Shown here piece after piece: positions 8,456-17,595 of a stretch of 36,802 nucleotides of DNA. The translations under genes were made by a program, and so were the position numbers. The notes beneath the pieces are model-generated. The model was not told where the DNA came from. It did not search any database and was given only the letters and a program-made list of their open reading frames with translations. The number at the start of each line of letters is the position of its first letter. The first letter of the stretch is position 1. The DNA comes from Treponema sp. (GTDB taxonomy: Bacteria > Spirochaetota > Spirochaetia > Treponematales > Treponemataceae), in NCBI GenBank assembly GCA_024402565.1, contig JAKSTM010000017.1, positions 1 to 36,802 of the forward strand, written 5' to 3'.

Positions 8456-9634
8456 ATGCAGTATAGAAAAGATAAATATGGAAACCCGATTTCTGTTTTG
8501 GGTTATGGATGTATGCGTTTCAGCCAGACTATTACAGGTCCTGATTTTAAGAAAGCAGAATCAGAAGTAATGTCGGCAATTAATCAGGGAATTAACTATT
8601 TTGATACTGCTTATATTTATCCTGGAAGTGAAGCAACTCTTGGAAAAATCCTTGAAAAAAATAATGTTCGTGACAAAGTAAATATTGCCACAAAACTTCC
8701 TCATTATCTTCTTAAAAAAGAAGGGGATTGCGAGAAACTTTTCAATGAAGAACTTTCCCGCCTTAGAACAGACCATGTGGATTATTATTTGATGCACATG
8801 CTTTCTGATGCTGTTACCTGGAATCGTCTTGTTGAACTTGGTGTAAAAGACTGGCTTGAACAGAAAAAGAAAGAAGGCGTTATCCGCCAGATTGGTTTTT
8901 CTTACCACGGAAATTCAGAATCTTTCATGAAACTCATAGACGCTTACGACTGGGATTTCTGTATGATTCAGTATAATTATATGGATGAAACTTCTCAGGC
9001 TGGCGTAACAGGCGTAAAATATGCCGCTTCAAAAGGCATTCCGATTATGATTATGGAACCGCTTCGTGGTGGAAAGCTTGCAACAAAGCTTCCAAAAGTG
9101 GCAGTTAAAATCTTTAAGAAATTCAATTCTGAACGTGAACCTGCAGAATGGTCTTTCCGCTGGCTCTGGAATCAACCGGAAATTACTTGTGTTCTTTCTG
9201 GAATGAACTCTCTTGAAATGGTAGCAGAAAACATCCGCTCGGCTTCTGAAGCAGAAGTGGGATACCTTAGTGAAGACGAAAAAACTGTTATTGCTGATGT
9301 TGTTAAAGAAATCCGAAGCAAGGAAAAAATTGGTTGTACAGGATGCCGTTACTGCATGCCTTGTCCTAAGGGGGTAGATATTCCTGGCATTTTTGCTGCT
9401 TACAACCGTCGTTACTCTGACAGCAAATTTGAAGGGCTTAAGGATTACGTTATGTGTACACTGCTTCGAAAAAACTCAACAGGAGCTTCGAATTGTATTA
9501 AATGTGGAAAATGTGAGCAGCATTGTCCACAAGGAATTCATATTCGTGAAGAACTGGAAAATGCAAGAAAGGCATTTGAGGGCCCAATCTACAAAATTGC
9601 AAAAAAAGTAGTTCCGCTTTTTATGAAACAATAG
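8456..9634 (+). CDS. Aldo/keto reductase with C-terminal 4Fe-4S ferredoxin domain
   Basis: A 392-residue cytosolic oxidoreductase of the COG1453 type. Residues ~1-280 form the NADPH-dependent aldo/keto reductase barrel (LGYGCMRFSQT, FDTAYIYPGSE with the catalytic Tyr, IGFSYHG, MIMEPLRGGKL). The C-terminal part carries two Cys sets, Cys294/297/300/304 (CTGCRYCMPCP) and Cys347/350/353/357 (CIKCGKCEQHCP), predicted to bind iron-sulfur clusters. The substrate is not known for this group. Its position after gltBD and the shared terminator/SD element suggest separate transcription from the promoter at 8403-8430. Confidence 0.88.
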   Translation: MQYRKDKYGNPISVLGYGCMRFSQTITGPDFKKAESEVMSAINQGINYFDTAYIYPGSEATLGKILEKNNVRDKVNIATKLPHYLLKKEGDCEKLFNEELSRLRTDHVDYYLMHMLSDAVTWNRLVELGVKDWLEQKKKEGVIRQIGFSYHGNSESFMKLIDAYDWDFCMIQYNYMDETSQAGVTGVKYAASKGIPIMIMEPLRGGKLATKLPKVAVKIFKKFNSEREPAEWSFRWLWNQPEITCVLSGMNSLEMVAENIRSASEAEVGYLSEDEKTVIADVVKEIRSKEKIGCTGCRYCMPCPKGVDIPGIFAAYNRRYSDSKFEGLKDYVMCTLLRKNSTGASNCIKCGKCEQHCPQGIHIREELENARKAFEGPIYKIAKKVVPLFMKQ

Positions 9635-9649
9635 AAAATCATATACTCT

Positions 9650-9680
9650 ACTTTTCAAAATCCTTGAAAAGTGATATAGT
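9650..9680 (+). promoter_or_regulatory. Dyad and -10 box at the pyrG promoter
   Basis: ACTTTTCAA (9650-9658), 5 nt, TTGAAAAGT (9664-9672) is a perfect 9-bp dyad, and TATAGT (9675-9680) follows as a likely -10. The dyad covers the -35 position, which suits a repressor operator. Confidence 0.45.
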
Positions 9681-9699
9681 TAAATTCCGTAAACGACGA

Positions 9700-9760
9700 A
9701 GAGGTCGCAAACAAAGCCCCTTGAGAACTCAGGAGGTCTTGTCTGCGACCTCTTTTTTTT
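9700..9760 (+). terminator. Attenuator-like terminator in the pyrG leader
   Basis: AGAGGTCGCA (9700-9709) pairs perfectly with TGCGACCTCT (9744-9753), followed by a T-run. The loop folds again through CCTTGAG/CTCAGG. It starts about 13-20 bases after the expected transcription start and ends about 107 bp before the pyrG ATG, the arrangement of a leader attenuator. It could otherwise be the terminator of the preceding reductase. Confidence 0.65.
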
Positions 9761-9769
9761 TGTTCAAAT

Positions 9770-9862
9770 GGTCCCTGAATTTGCGGTCCTTGAGCTTATG
9801 GTCCCTGAGCTTGTCGAAGGGTCGAAGAGGCGAAAGGTCGAAGGGTCCATTTGTTTGGGGGT
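9770..9862. repeat. Three 15-bp tandem repeats and REP-like palindrome
   Basis: Copies begin at 9770, 9785 and 9800, each 15 bp with core GGTCC(C/T)TGA. The third runs into CCCTGAGCTTGTCGAAGGG (9803-9821), a motif I recall as a REP-like sequence in other bacterial genomes. GGTCGAAG-like units then continue to about 9850. The pyrG ribosome site GGGGGT is just after. Confidence 0.65.
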
Positions 9863-9867
9863 AAATA

Positions 9868-11466
9868 ATGAAACAGACAAAGTACATTTTTGTAACTGGT
9901 GGTGTCGTAAGCGGACTTGGAAAAGGGATTACAGCCGCTTCTTTAGGACGTCTTTTAAAAAGCCGTGGACTTAAAGTTGCTTCACAGAAACTGGATCCAT
10001 ATATTAACGTTGACCCTGGAACAATGAGCCCTTATCAGCACGGCGAAGTATATGTTACAGAAGATGGTGCTGAAACAGACCTGGACCTTGGTCACTATGA
10101 ACGTTTCATCGATGAAGACCTGAACAAATATTCAAATCTTACTTCCGGAAAAGTTTATTGGAATGTTTTGAACAAAGAGCGTCGTGGTGAATACCTTGGT
10201 GAAACAGTTCAGGTAATCCCTCATATTACAAACGAAATCAAAGAATTTATTTATAACGTTGGTAAACAGTCAGAAGCCGATGTAGTTATTACAGAAGTTG
10301 GTGGTACAACAGGTGATATTGAAAGTCAGCCTTTTATTGAAGCAATACGTCAGGTTGGGCTGGAAGTAGGCCACGAAAACGCAATTTATATTCATGTAAC
10401 TTTGCTTCCTTTCTTAAGTGGTTCTGACGAACATAAAACAAAGCCAACCCAGCATTCGGTAAAAGAACTCCAGGGAATGGGTATCCATCCGGATATTATC
10501 GTGCTTCGTTGTGACGAAAAACTGGAACCAAATATATTTAAAAAGGTTGCTATGTTCTGTAACGTTTCTGAAGACTGCGTTATTGAAAACCTGACTTTAC
10601 CAAGTCTTTATGAAGTTCCTGTTATGCTTAAGAAGCAGCATATGAGCGATACTGTTTGTCGTCTTTTGAAAATTGAAAGTCCTGAGGCTGATATTAATGA
10701 ATGGACTCAGATGCTGGATAAAATTCACAACCTTACAAAAAAAGTTACAATCGGGCTTGTTGGAAAATATGTTCAGCTTCATGATGCATATCTTTCGGTT
10801 GCAGAAGCTCTTCGTCATGCAGGATATCAGCTTGGTGCAGATGTTCAGATAAAATGGATTGATTCTGAAACAATTTCTGAATATTCAGTAAAAGAAGTTC
10901 TTTCCGATGTAGATGGAGTAATAGTTCCTGGTGGTTTTGGAAGCCGTGGAATTGAAGGAATGGTTCTTACTGCAAATTACTGTCGTGTAAATAATGTTCC
11001 ATATCTTGGAATTTGTCTTGGTATGCAGATTGCAGTTATCAGCTTTGCCCGCTATGTCGCAAACCTTACAAATGCAAATTCGGGAGAATTTGATCCAGAA
11101 AATCAATATAAGGTGATTGACTTCCTTCCAGATCAGAATGACAGCGTAAACAAAGGTGGAACTCTTCGTCTTGGTGCTTATCCATGTAAAGTAAAGGCCG
11201 GGACAAAAATGGCTGAATGTTATGAAAGCGAAATGATTTCTGAACGTCATCGTCACCGCTATGAATTTAATAACGATTATCGTGAGCTCCTTGAATCTTG
11301 TGGTCTTGTTATCAGTGGTACTAGTCCTGATGAATATATCGTAGAAACCGTAGAAATTGCCCAAAATGATTTCTATGTTGGTGTTCAGTTCCATCCTGAA
11401 TTTAAGTCTCGTCCAAACCGCGCTCATCCATTGTTTGTTGGACTGGTAAAGGCGTCTTTGAAATAA
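9868..11466 (+). CDS. pyrG: CTP synthase
   Basis: A 532-residue enzyme, normal length, that aminates UTP to CTP with glutamine nitrogen and ATP. The N-terminal synthetase domain opens with [17 protein letters not shown] (P-loop) and has [20 protein letters not shown] and [10 protein letters not shown]. The C-terminal class I glutaminase domain has nucleophile Cys383 in YLGICLGMQ and the His509/Glu511 pair in HPEF. The start follows GGGGGTAAATA. purF begins 24 bp after its stop, so the two are likely one operon. Confidence 0.96.
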   Translation: MKQTKYIFVTGGVVSGLGKGITAASLGRLLKSRGLKVASQKLDPYINVDPGTMSPYQHGEVYVTEDGAETDLDLGHYERFIDEDLNKYSNLTSGKVYWNVLNKERRGEYLGETVQVIPHITNEIKEFIYNVGKQSEADVVITEVGGTTGDIESQPFIEAIRQVGLEVGHENAIYIHVTLLPFLSGSDEHKTKPTQHSVKELQGMGIHPDIIVLRCDEKLEPNIFKKVAMFCNVSEDCVIENLTLPSLYEVPVMLKKQHMSDTVCRLLKIESPEADINEWTQMLDKIHNLTKKVTIGLVGKYVQLHDAYLSVAEALRHAGYQLGADVQIKWIDSETISEYSVKEVLSDVDGVIVPGGFGSRGIEGMVLTANYCRVNNVPYLGICLGMQIAVISFARYVANLTNANSGEFDPENQYKVIDFLPDQNDSVNKGGTLRLGAYPCKVKAGTKMAECYESEMISERHRHRYEFNNDYRELLESCGLVISGTSPDEYIVETVEIAQNDFYVGVQFHPEFKSRPNRAHPLFVGLVKASLK

Positions 11467-11490
11467 TAAGGTTCCCAATAGGAAAAAATT

Positions 11491-12882
11491 ATGAATAAAA
11501 TTAATATCGGCAAAGGCGGTTTAGACGCCCTTCATGAGGAATGCGGCGTCTTTGGACTTTATTCTTCAAAAAGACAGCCCCTGGCAGGTCAGGTTTATCT
11601 TGGACTTTTTGCACTTCAACATCGTGGACAGGAATCTTGTGGGATTGTTGTAAATGATGAAGGTCAGTTCAGAAGTTGTAAAGATCTGGGACTTGTTTCT
11701 GACGTTTTTACCTCCCAGAGTCTTTCAGAACTCGGACAGGGAAATATGGCCGTTGGTCATGTTCGTTATGGAACTACTGGGGCAAATATCCGCGCAAACG
11801 TTCAACCGATTGAAGTTCACCGCCTGAACGGAAACCTTGCAGTTGCTCATAATGGAAATCTTACTAATTCAGAACAGCTTAGAAAGCAGCTGGAGATGCA
11901 GGGTAGTATTTTCCATTCTACAAGTGATACAGAAGTAATTGCATATCTTCTTACAAAAGAGCGTCTGACTTGCTCTAATATCGAAAATGCTGTCAGTTCT
12001 ACAATGGAAAAAATCGAAGGCGCTTATTCTCTGGTGATTATGACCGAAGAAAAAATGGTTGCTGTTCGTGATCCGAATGGATATCGTCCTCTGTGTTATG
12101 GAGTTATTTCTTCAGAAGAGGGTGATATTTATGTAATTGCATCAGAAACTTGTGCCCTTGATGTAGTTGGCGCTGAATTTATCAGAGATATAGAACCTGG
12201 TGAAATAGTTTCTTTTTCAAAAGACGGAATTAAATCTATTAAAACTCACTGTGGCCGTGAAAAAAAATCACTTTGTGTGTTTGAATACATTTATTTTGCA
12301 AGACCGGATTCTGTAATTGATGGAGTCAGTGTTCACGAAAGTCGTGTAAAGGCAGGAAAAATTCTTGCAAAGGAACATCCTGTTGAAGCTGATGTGGTAA
12401 TTGGTGTACCGGATTCAGGTTTGGATGCTGCATTGGGATATTCTCAGGAAAGTGGTATTCCTTACGGAATGGGTTTTGTAAAAAACAAGTACATTGGTCG
12501 AACTTTTATTAATCCAGGTCAGACTGAAAGACAGAACAAGGTTAAGATTAAGCTGAATCCTGTAAGCTCAACAGTAAAAGGGAAACGTGTCGTATTAATT
12601 GATGATTCTATTGTACGCGGAACAACAAGTGGCCATATTGTTCAACTTGTTCGCGAAGCGGGCGCAACTGAAGTTCATGTGAGAATTTCTTCGCCACCAT
12701 TCATTGCTCCGTGTTATTATGGAACCGACGTTCCTGATTGCCAGCATCTTATTGCATGTAATCACAGTCTGGATGAAATTGCAAAGATTATCGGTGCTGA
12801 CAGCCTTGGTTATTTGAGCATGGACGGAGCTTTGTCACTTGGAAAAGATGACGGTCTCTGCTGTAAATGTTTTAGAAAATAA
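11491..12882 (+). CDS. purF: Amidophosphoribosyltransferase
   Basis: A 463-residue enzyme for the first committed step of purine synthesis, making phosphoribosylamine from PRPP and glutamine. The nucleophile Cys18 follows a 17-residue propeptide (LHEECGVFGLY), as in the Bacillus subtilis type. The PRPP-binding loop VVLIDDSIVRGTTSG is near 366-380. Cysteines just before FEYIYFARPDS, in PFIAPCYYGTD and in the C-terminal GLCCKCFRK are placed like the 4Fe-4S ligands of the oxygen-sensitive enzymes, so an Fe-S cluster is likely. Its ribosome site is weak (AGGAAAA), suggesting coupling to pyrG. It converges on the MFS gene with only 5 bp between. Confidence 0.95.
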   Translation: MNKINIGKGGLDALHEECGVFGLYSSKRQPLAGQVYLGLFALQHRGQESCGIVVNDEGQFRSCKDLGLVSDVFTSQSLSELGQGNMAVGHVRYGTTGANIRANVQPIEVHRLNGNLAVAHNGNLTNSEQLRKQLEMQGSIFHSTSDTEVIAYLLTKERLTCSNIENAVSSTMEKIEGAYSLVIMTEEKMVAVRDPNGYRPLCYGVISSEEGDIYVIASETCALDVVGAEFIRDIEPGEIVSFSKDGIKSIKTHCGREKKSLCVFEYIYFARPDSVIDGVSVHESRVKAGKILAKEHPVEADVVIGVPDSGLDAALGYSQESGIPYGMGFVKNKYIGRTFINPGQTERQNKVKIKLNPVSSTVKGKRVVLIDDSIVRGTTSGHIVQLVREAGATEVHVRISSPPFIAPCYYGTDVPDCQHLIACNHSLDEIAKIIGADSLGYLSMDGALSLGKDDGLCCKCFRK

Positions 12883-12887
12883 ACCTT

Positions 12888-14072
12888 TTATTCCCGGTTT
12901 TCTTTTTTGAATTTTAATGCAAATACAAAAATCACAAGGATTACCGGGAAAATACATTCTGCCAGCATACCTTTATGCATATTATTTCCGTACATTTCTG
13001 TAATATTTCCAACAAGAGCAGGTCCAATAGAACCTCCTAAATCGCCAGCCATGGCCAGAAGGGCGAACATTGCTGTTCCTCCCGTTGGTAGTATTTTGGA
13101 AGAAATACTGATTGAACCAGGCCACATTATTCCTACGGAAAAGCCGCACATAATACATCCAATCAGTCCGATAACAGGACTTTCGAAAACACTTGCCATA
13201 ATATAACAGAATAAACAGAGTATTCCGGAACCAATCATAAAATTCTTTAGGTTCAGACGGTCACCGAATTTTCCAAAAATTACACGGGAAATACCCATGG
13301 TAGTAGCAAATAAACATGGACCTGCCAGATCGCATACTGTTTTTGAAAGTCCTAAAGCACTTTCGGCATATGCAGAAGCCCATTGTGCCATAGACAATTC
13401 TGAAGCGCCGGCACAAATCATAAGAATTACACAGACCCAGAAAATGGGAACACCAAAAAGCTGTAAGTAACTCATTCCTTTGCCTTCTTCAGTAAGTCGT
13501 TCAATAGGACAGGTCATAAAATTGAAAATATTCAGAATCGGGATAATTGCCCAGATACAAGCCAGAATTTTCCAGTTTTCTATGCCGAAAAAGATGAAAA
13601 AAAGAGATGAAAGGACTATAACGCCAACTGAACCCCAGCAATAGAATGAGTGAAGCATACTCATTACTGCTTCTTTGTGCTCAAATGGACAAGCTTCAAC
13701 AATAGGACTAACAAGAACTTCAATAAGTCCGCTTCCAATTGCATAAATAATTACTGCAATTAATATTCCGATGTAAGGATTTGAAAATAAATCTGGAAGA
13801 AAAGCCAGAGAAATAAGTCCTAATGCGGCACAAACTTCTGAAGCGACAACACATACTCTGTATCCGATTTTATCAACTACCAGACCACAGATAATGTCTA
13901 CAATCAGTTGTGTGAAAAAGAAGACTGTAGGAATCAGAGCAATCCTGCCAAGAGATATTTCATAAGTTTTGTTAAAGGTGATGAATAGAAGAGGTGCAAA
14001 ATTGGCACAAATAGCTTGAGTAATAAAGCCGAGGTAACAAGCTATAAGTGTACGATTGTAGTTTTTTTCCAT
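12888..14072 (-). CDS. MFS transporter
   Basis: A 394-residue inner-membrane protein with about 12 hydrophobic segments. The MFS inter-helix signature DKIGYRVCVVASE follows helix 2 and a second one, FGKFGDRLNLKNF, lies in the C-terminal half. The glycine-rich late helices (GFSVGIMWPG, GDLGGSIGPALVG) resemble the sugar-porter-like FucP/Bypass group, but the substrate cannot be read from sequence. Its ribosome site is AGAGG about eight bases upstream. It is divergent from the membrane-protein gene at 14137 and converges with purF. Confidence 0.85.
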   Translation of the reverse strand: MEKNYNRTLIACYLGFITQAICANFAPLLFITFNKTYEISLGRIALIPTVFFFTQLIVDIICGLVVDKIGYRVCVVASEVCAALGLISLAFLPDLFSNPYIGILIAVIIYAIGSGLIEVLVSPIVEACPFEHKEAVMSMLHSFYCWGSVGVIVLSSLFFIFFGIENWKILACIWAIIPILNIFNFMTCPIERLTEEGKGMSYLQLFGVPIFWVCVILMICAGASELSMAQWASAYAESALGLSKTVCDLAGPCLFATTMGISRVIFGKFGDRLNLKNFMIGSGILCLFCYIMASVFESPVIGLIGCIMCGFSVGIMWPGSISISSKILPTGGTAMFALLAMAGDLGGSIGPALVGNITEMYGNNMHKGMLAECIFPVILVIFVFALKFKKENRE

Positions 14073-14110
14073 AGAAATAACCTCTTATAACAGTGTATGT
14101 ATTAGTATGT

Positions 14111-14116
14111 TATAAT
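14111..14116 (+). promoter_or_regulatory. Extended -10 box for the 14137 gene
   Basis: TATAAT at 14111-14116 is preceded by TG one base earlier (TGTTATAAT), an extended -10. The -35 is poor. AGAGGG follows 14 bases on as the ribosome site. Confidence 0.55.
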
Positions 14117-14136
14117 ATCATAAAAGAGGGAAAAAA

Positions 14137-15417
14137 ATGAAAAAAAGTGTTTGTTTTATGGCTCTGCTTTTTGTTGTAGCGTCTCTTTTTGCAGCAGATT
14201 TCAGGGTTGCGGATGGTTTCCAAAGAAGAAATGAATCTGAATTGGTTATTTCAAATTTGTGTCCAAAAGAAATAGTTTTAGTCTCATTTGAAAAACAACA
14301 AACTAACCGGAAATTTTGGGAAACACAAGGGGAAGTTTCTGGCTTTCAGAATCCTGAAACTTTTACAGTGAAACTAAAAAAAGGGGATAAAAAGTCATTC
14401 TATGTTAAAAAAGGAATAAGTTTCCGTTTAACACTTTTAGATTCTAAAGGAGACAGTCATATTACCGATGTTTCTCCAGATAGTCAGAATATTTTTCGTA
14501 TAGAAGACAATGAATTTGAATTAACGATTCTTTCAAAAGTGAATAATCCCCTAAGAATTCTGATATTAAAGTTAACCCTTATACCTCTGGGGACTGCTAT
14601 TATTATCGAATTAATTCTTTTTGTTCTCTGGAAATTCAAAAATTCAGTTTATATTCAGTTTAAAAAGCGAATGAAATTGTTTTTCAGGTCTCCTAAAAAT
14701 TGGGGAATAGTTTTTATGGCGGCTTCTCTGCTGTTTTTTTTCCAGAAATGTAATGTTCAGATTGAAGGAGCCCGCTGGTGGTTTCAGAAAAGATCCCTTG
14801 ATCTACATTTGAATCTGTATTCAGCCCTTTTTGCTTTTGTTTTTGGACTAATTCTTTATGTTAAAGGATTGATTTCAATAGATTTCCTGAATTCCGAAAA
14901 CGAGGAACCGGGCAAAATTTTGCTATTTATTGTGCAATTTTTACTGAATTTCGCAGTTTTAACCGCATTTTTTACAATTGTCCTGAATCCTGTTTCTGGA
15001 CATGAAAATCTTTTCGTTAAGTTGATGGACTTAATGGGAAATCTTACCTGGGTTTGTGGACTGGTATGTGGGGTAATTCTTTTTGGTGGTAAGAGTACAG
15101 CCTATATTTCCAGTTTTTTATTAATGATAATTCTTATTGTAAAAGCTCATAGCAGATTAAGTCTGGCTAGTGAAGCAATGGTGTATTCCGGCTGGTGTTT
15201 TATCGCTTTTGCAATACTTGGAATTATTCTTCAGGGTACAGTGAATTTAAGGAATCTTGTAGAAGATTTTCACCATAACTCTGTTTTTGGAATTGTATAT
15301 ACTAAAAAAGTATTTGAAGCTGTAGAGGAATGTAAAAATACTCCTAGAAAAACTGTTAAAAAGTCTAAAAAATCATACAAAAGAAAACTAAAACAAAAGG
15401 TTTTGCAGAAAGACTGA
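14137..15417 (+). CDS. Unknown membrane protein with signal peptide
   Basis: I do not recognise this family. The 426-residue product starts with a clear signal peptide (MKKSVCFMALLFVVASLFA, cut near residue 19-20). A soluble, probably periplasmic domain of about 120 residues, rich in beta-type sequence, follows. Then come about seven hydrophobic segments near 142-165, 188-203, 225-247, 261-284, 301-317, 322-340 and 350-368. The tail is very basic (KKSKKSYKRKLKQK) and probably cytosolic. The ribosome site is GAGGG. It stands alone between the divergent MFS gene and the convergent hydrolase. Confidence 0.75.
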   Translation: MKKSVCFMALLFVVASLFAADFRVADGFQRRNESELVISNLCPKEIVLVSFEKQQTNRKFWETQGEVSGFQNPETFTVKLKKGDKKSFYVKKGISFRLTLLDSKGDSHITDVSPDSQNIFRIEDNEFELTILSKVNNPLRILILKLTLIPLGTAIIIELILFVLWKFKNSVYIQFKKRMKLFFRSPKNWGIVFMAASLLFFFQKCNVQIEGARWWFQKRSLDLHLNLYSALFAFVFGLILYVKGLISIDFLNSENEEPGKILLFIVQFLLNFAVLTAFFTIVLNPVSGHENLFVKLMDLMGNLTWVCGLVCGVILFGGKSTAYISSFLLMIILIVKAHSRLSLASEAMVYSGWCFIAFAILGIILQGTVNLRNLVEDFHHNSVFGIVYTKKVFEAVEECKNTPRKTVKKSKKSYKRKLKQKVLQKD

Positions 15418-15435
15418 ACATAAATACTGATGAAA

Positions 15436-16485
15436 TTAAAAATTTTCACTTAATATTCTGTCTAAAATTAGGCCTGCCTTTTCTGGTTCTTCATAAATAG
15501 GACTATGGGCAGAGTTTTCAAAAGTGAAAAATTCCTTTTTGGGGGCATTTATGGTTTCGAAGTATTTTTTCTGGAGTTCATAACTACAGGTATAATCGTA
15601 TTTTCCTGCAAAGAAATAAATCGGAATTTTAATGGATTGGATAGACTCAAAAGAATTAAAGCTGATGGCGTCTTTTGTTACAGGAAAGGAATGGGAAAGT
15701 GCTTTTCCTTTCCAGATTTTAATTCTTTCAGAAGGTTTGTATGCCTTGCATCTGAGACTAGGAAAGAAAATCCCTGTAATTACAGATTTCATGTTTCTTG
15801 TTGTTCCTATTCCCAGCTGGTGCATGGAATTGTCTCTAAGAGGTGATGAAAAGTATTTTTCATAATCTTCGGTCGAATTTTTAATATCAAAACGGTCGAA
15901 ATTAGCAACGGCTTTTGTATTTCCTTGATTTTTAAACTCATTTTTCATGTATTCAAAAGCAATTATTTCAGATTCTTTCTGGTTACATATCTGGGACATA
16001 GCCAGATATGCAGAATAATTTTCCGGATACTGTGAAACTGTGTTTAAGGCAATGTATGTTCCAAATGAATGCCCCATAATATAGATTTTTTTCTGTTTAT
16101 ACTGATCTTTTATGTAATCTGTAACAGCTAAAACGTCGGAGATGTAGTGATCTGTTGTCATTTTTGAAGCCTGAATGTCAGAAAAATAGGAAAGACCTGT
16201 TCCCCGATATTCCATATAGCAGACTATAAATCTGTCTGCCAGGCAATTTGGATATAAATCCTCTAAAAGAAATTGGGGAATTCCAGGACCGCCTCCGCAA
16301 ACCAGAAGTACAGGTTTGTTTTTATCTTTTGCCTTTATTAAGAGACCGATTTTCCCATCATCAAAATTCAGATACTTTCGTTCCGTTTGAGAAACTTTTC
16401 CGCCTCCAGGAGGAAGAATGATTAAAACCAGTGCTGAAAGGAAAAAAAGTATAGATAATAGAATAATGATGCCCATTTTTTTCAT
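15436..16485 (-). CDS. Membrane-anchored alpha/beta hydrolase
   Basis: A 349-residue protein with an N-terminal hydrophobic anchor (residues 5-25, cleavage uncertain) and an alpha/beta-hydrolase fold. The oxyanion-type motif GGGPG is at 64-68, the nucleophile Ser140 in GHSFGT, Asp297 in AGKYDY and His327 in ENSAHSP complete the triad. The order and the GGGPG motif resemble proline iminopeptidase-like (S33) enzymes, so a peptidase or esterase role in the periplasm is likely; the substrate is unknown. No Shine-Dalgarno is visible; a TATAAT (minus strand, 16492-16497) lies only six bases before the ATG, so the mRNA may be leaderless. Confidence 0.8.
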   Translation of the reverse strand: MKKMGIIILLSILFFLSALVLIILPPGGGKVSQTERKYLNFDDGKIGLLIKAKDKNKPVLLVCGGGPGIPQFLLEDLYPNCLADRFIVCYMEYRGTGLSYFSDIQASKMTTDHYISDVLAVTDYIKDQYKQKKIYIMGHSFGTYIALNTVSQYPENYSAYLAMSQICNQKESEIIAFEYMKNEFKNQGNTKAVANFDRFDIKNSTEDYEKYFSSPLRDNSMHQLGIGTTRNMKSVITGIFFPSLRCKAYKPSERIKIWKGKALSHSFPVTKDAISFNSFESIQSIKIPIYFFAGKYDYTCSYELQKKYFETINAPKKEFFTFENSAHSPIYEEPEKAGLILDRILSENF

Positions 16486-16508
16486 TATTCTATTATATTA
16501 TGACTTTC

Positions 16509-16631
16509 TTAAAATTTGAATTGTGAAAAATCCGTAAGTTGAATATCTTTCTCCAGAAGTTTTGCCTTAATAGCAGGGGCTGTAAGTATTTTCAGTTCAT
16601 TTTTTGAACTTCCCGGGTGACAGCTAGAGGT
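16509..16631 (-). pseudogene. Possible C-terminal gene remnant
   Basis: A minus-strand frame of 40 codons plus stop runs from 16631 to 16509 with no start codon and an in-frame stop just before it. The deduced residues, such as SCHPGSSKNEL, LTAPAIKAKLLEKDIQ and TDFSQF, read like the end of a real cytosolic protein. I cannot name the family. It may equally be a chance open stretch. Confidence 0.25.
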
Positions 16632-16719
16632 TCAAGAAAATTTATTGAAAAATATCGCTCGTTATTTGTTGAGGTGATGTAAAAATTGGTATATATTATG
16701 TATAGGATTATCGAATTTT

Positions 16720-17532
16720 ATGGAAGATTTACTTATAGGTACAAGTGGTTATGATTATCCGGAATGGAAAGGAATTTTTTACCCTGAAAATCTAAAAAGA
16801 GATGAATTTCTGGATTTTTATGTTACCCGATTTAATGGACTTGAAATCAATAATACATTTTATAATATGCCTTCAGAAATTCGAATGCGAAATTTTTTTG
16901 TCAGAACTGAAGGGAAGCTGCATATTTGTGTAAAAGCGAATAAGTCTTTGACACATGAAATTGGAAAGGACTGGAATGCCAGAGCAGAAGAAATGAAGCT
17001 TGGTGTTAATCCGCTTCATTTTAAAGGAGTTCTTTCGGATATTTTATTTCAATTTCCTCAGAGTTTTCGTTATACGTCGGAAAATCGGATTTATTTGGCA
17101 AATCTGGTAAAAAACTTTTCAGGTTATCCTTTAGTTGTGGAATTTCGTCATAAAGAATGGATTCGGGAATCTGTTTTTGAAGGGCTGTTACAAAGAGGGG
17201 TTAGTATTGTTTTTTGTGATATGCCTCAGTTAAAAGCGCTTCCTGACGGAACAACTTGCGGAACTCCATTTATTGGGAAAGATGCTTATATAAGGATGCA
17301 TGGAAGAAATAAAGGTGCCTGGTATGATTCCGGGAATACACCAAATGGAAGTGGTCGTTATGATTATGAATATTCTGAAAGGGAACTGAAATCCTTTGTT
17401 CCTGTGGTTCAGTCGGCATTAAGTGAAGGGCGTAGAATTCAGATGTATTTTAATAATCATCCTCGTGGAAGCGGTGCTAAAAATGCTGTTCAGTTTCGCG
17501 AAATTCTCAAAAAGATTTATGAAATAACGTAG
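16720..17532 (+). CDS. DUF72 family protein (YecE-like)
   Basis: A 270-residue TIM-barrel-like protein of the DUF72 family. It has the family signatures GTSGYDYPEWKGIFYPE at the N-terminus, YVTRFNGLEINNTFYNMP, VVEFRHKEW, the FCDMPQ strand, and IRMHGRNKGAWYD towards the C-terminus, ending with YFNNHPRGSGAKNA. The family has no settled function, and the context (hydrolase on one side, signalling genes on the other) does not suggest one. The start has only a weak AGGA upstream. Confidence 0.88.
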   Translation: MEDLLIGTSGYDYPEWKGIFYPENLKRDEFLDFYVTRFNGLEINNTFYNMPSEIRMRNFFVRTEGKLHICVKANKSLTHEIGKDWNARAEEMKLGVNPLHFKGVLSDILFQFPQSFRYTSENRIYLANLVKNFSGYPLVVEFRHKEWIRESVFEGLLQRGVSIVFCDMPQLKALPDGTTCGTPFIGKDAYIRMHGRNKGAWYDSGNTPNGSGRYDYEYSERELKSFVPVVQSALSEGRRIQMYFNNHPRGSGAKNAVQFREILKKIYEIT

Positions 17533-17566
17533 AACTAGAAATATTAAAAAAAAAGCCTTTGTTAAA

Positions 17567-17595
17567 TTGAAGTGGTAGCAGAAGTGGTGTATAAT
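17567..17595 (+). promoter_or_regulatory. Promoter for the diguanylate cyclase
   Basis: TTGAAG (17567-17572), 17 bp, TATAAT (17590-17595). The start point near 17602 leaves about 30 bases to the ATG at 17634 with GGAG at 17621-17624. Confidence 0.7.

Noticed and set aside
9664..9864. 66-codon open frame in the pyrG leader
   Set aside because: It runs through the terminator and the 15-bp repeats, and its residues are a low-complexity product of those repeats.
10885..11478. 197-codon frame antisense to pyrG
   Set aside because: It lies fully opposite a certain gene, with no ribosome site or recognisable motif.
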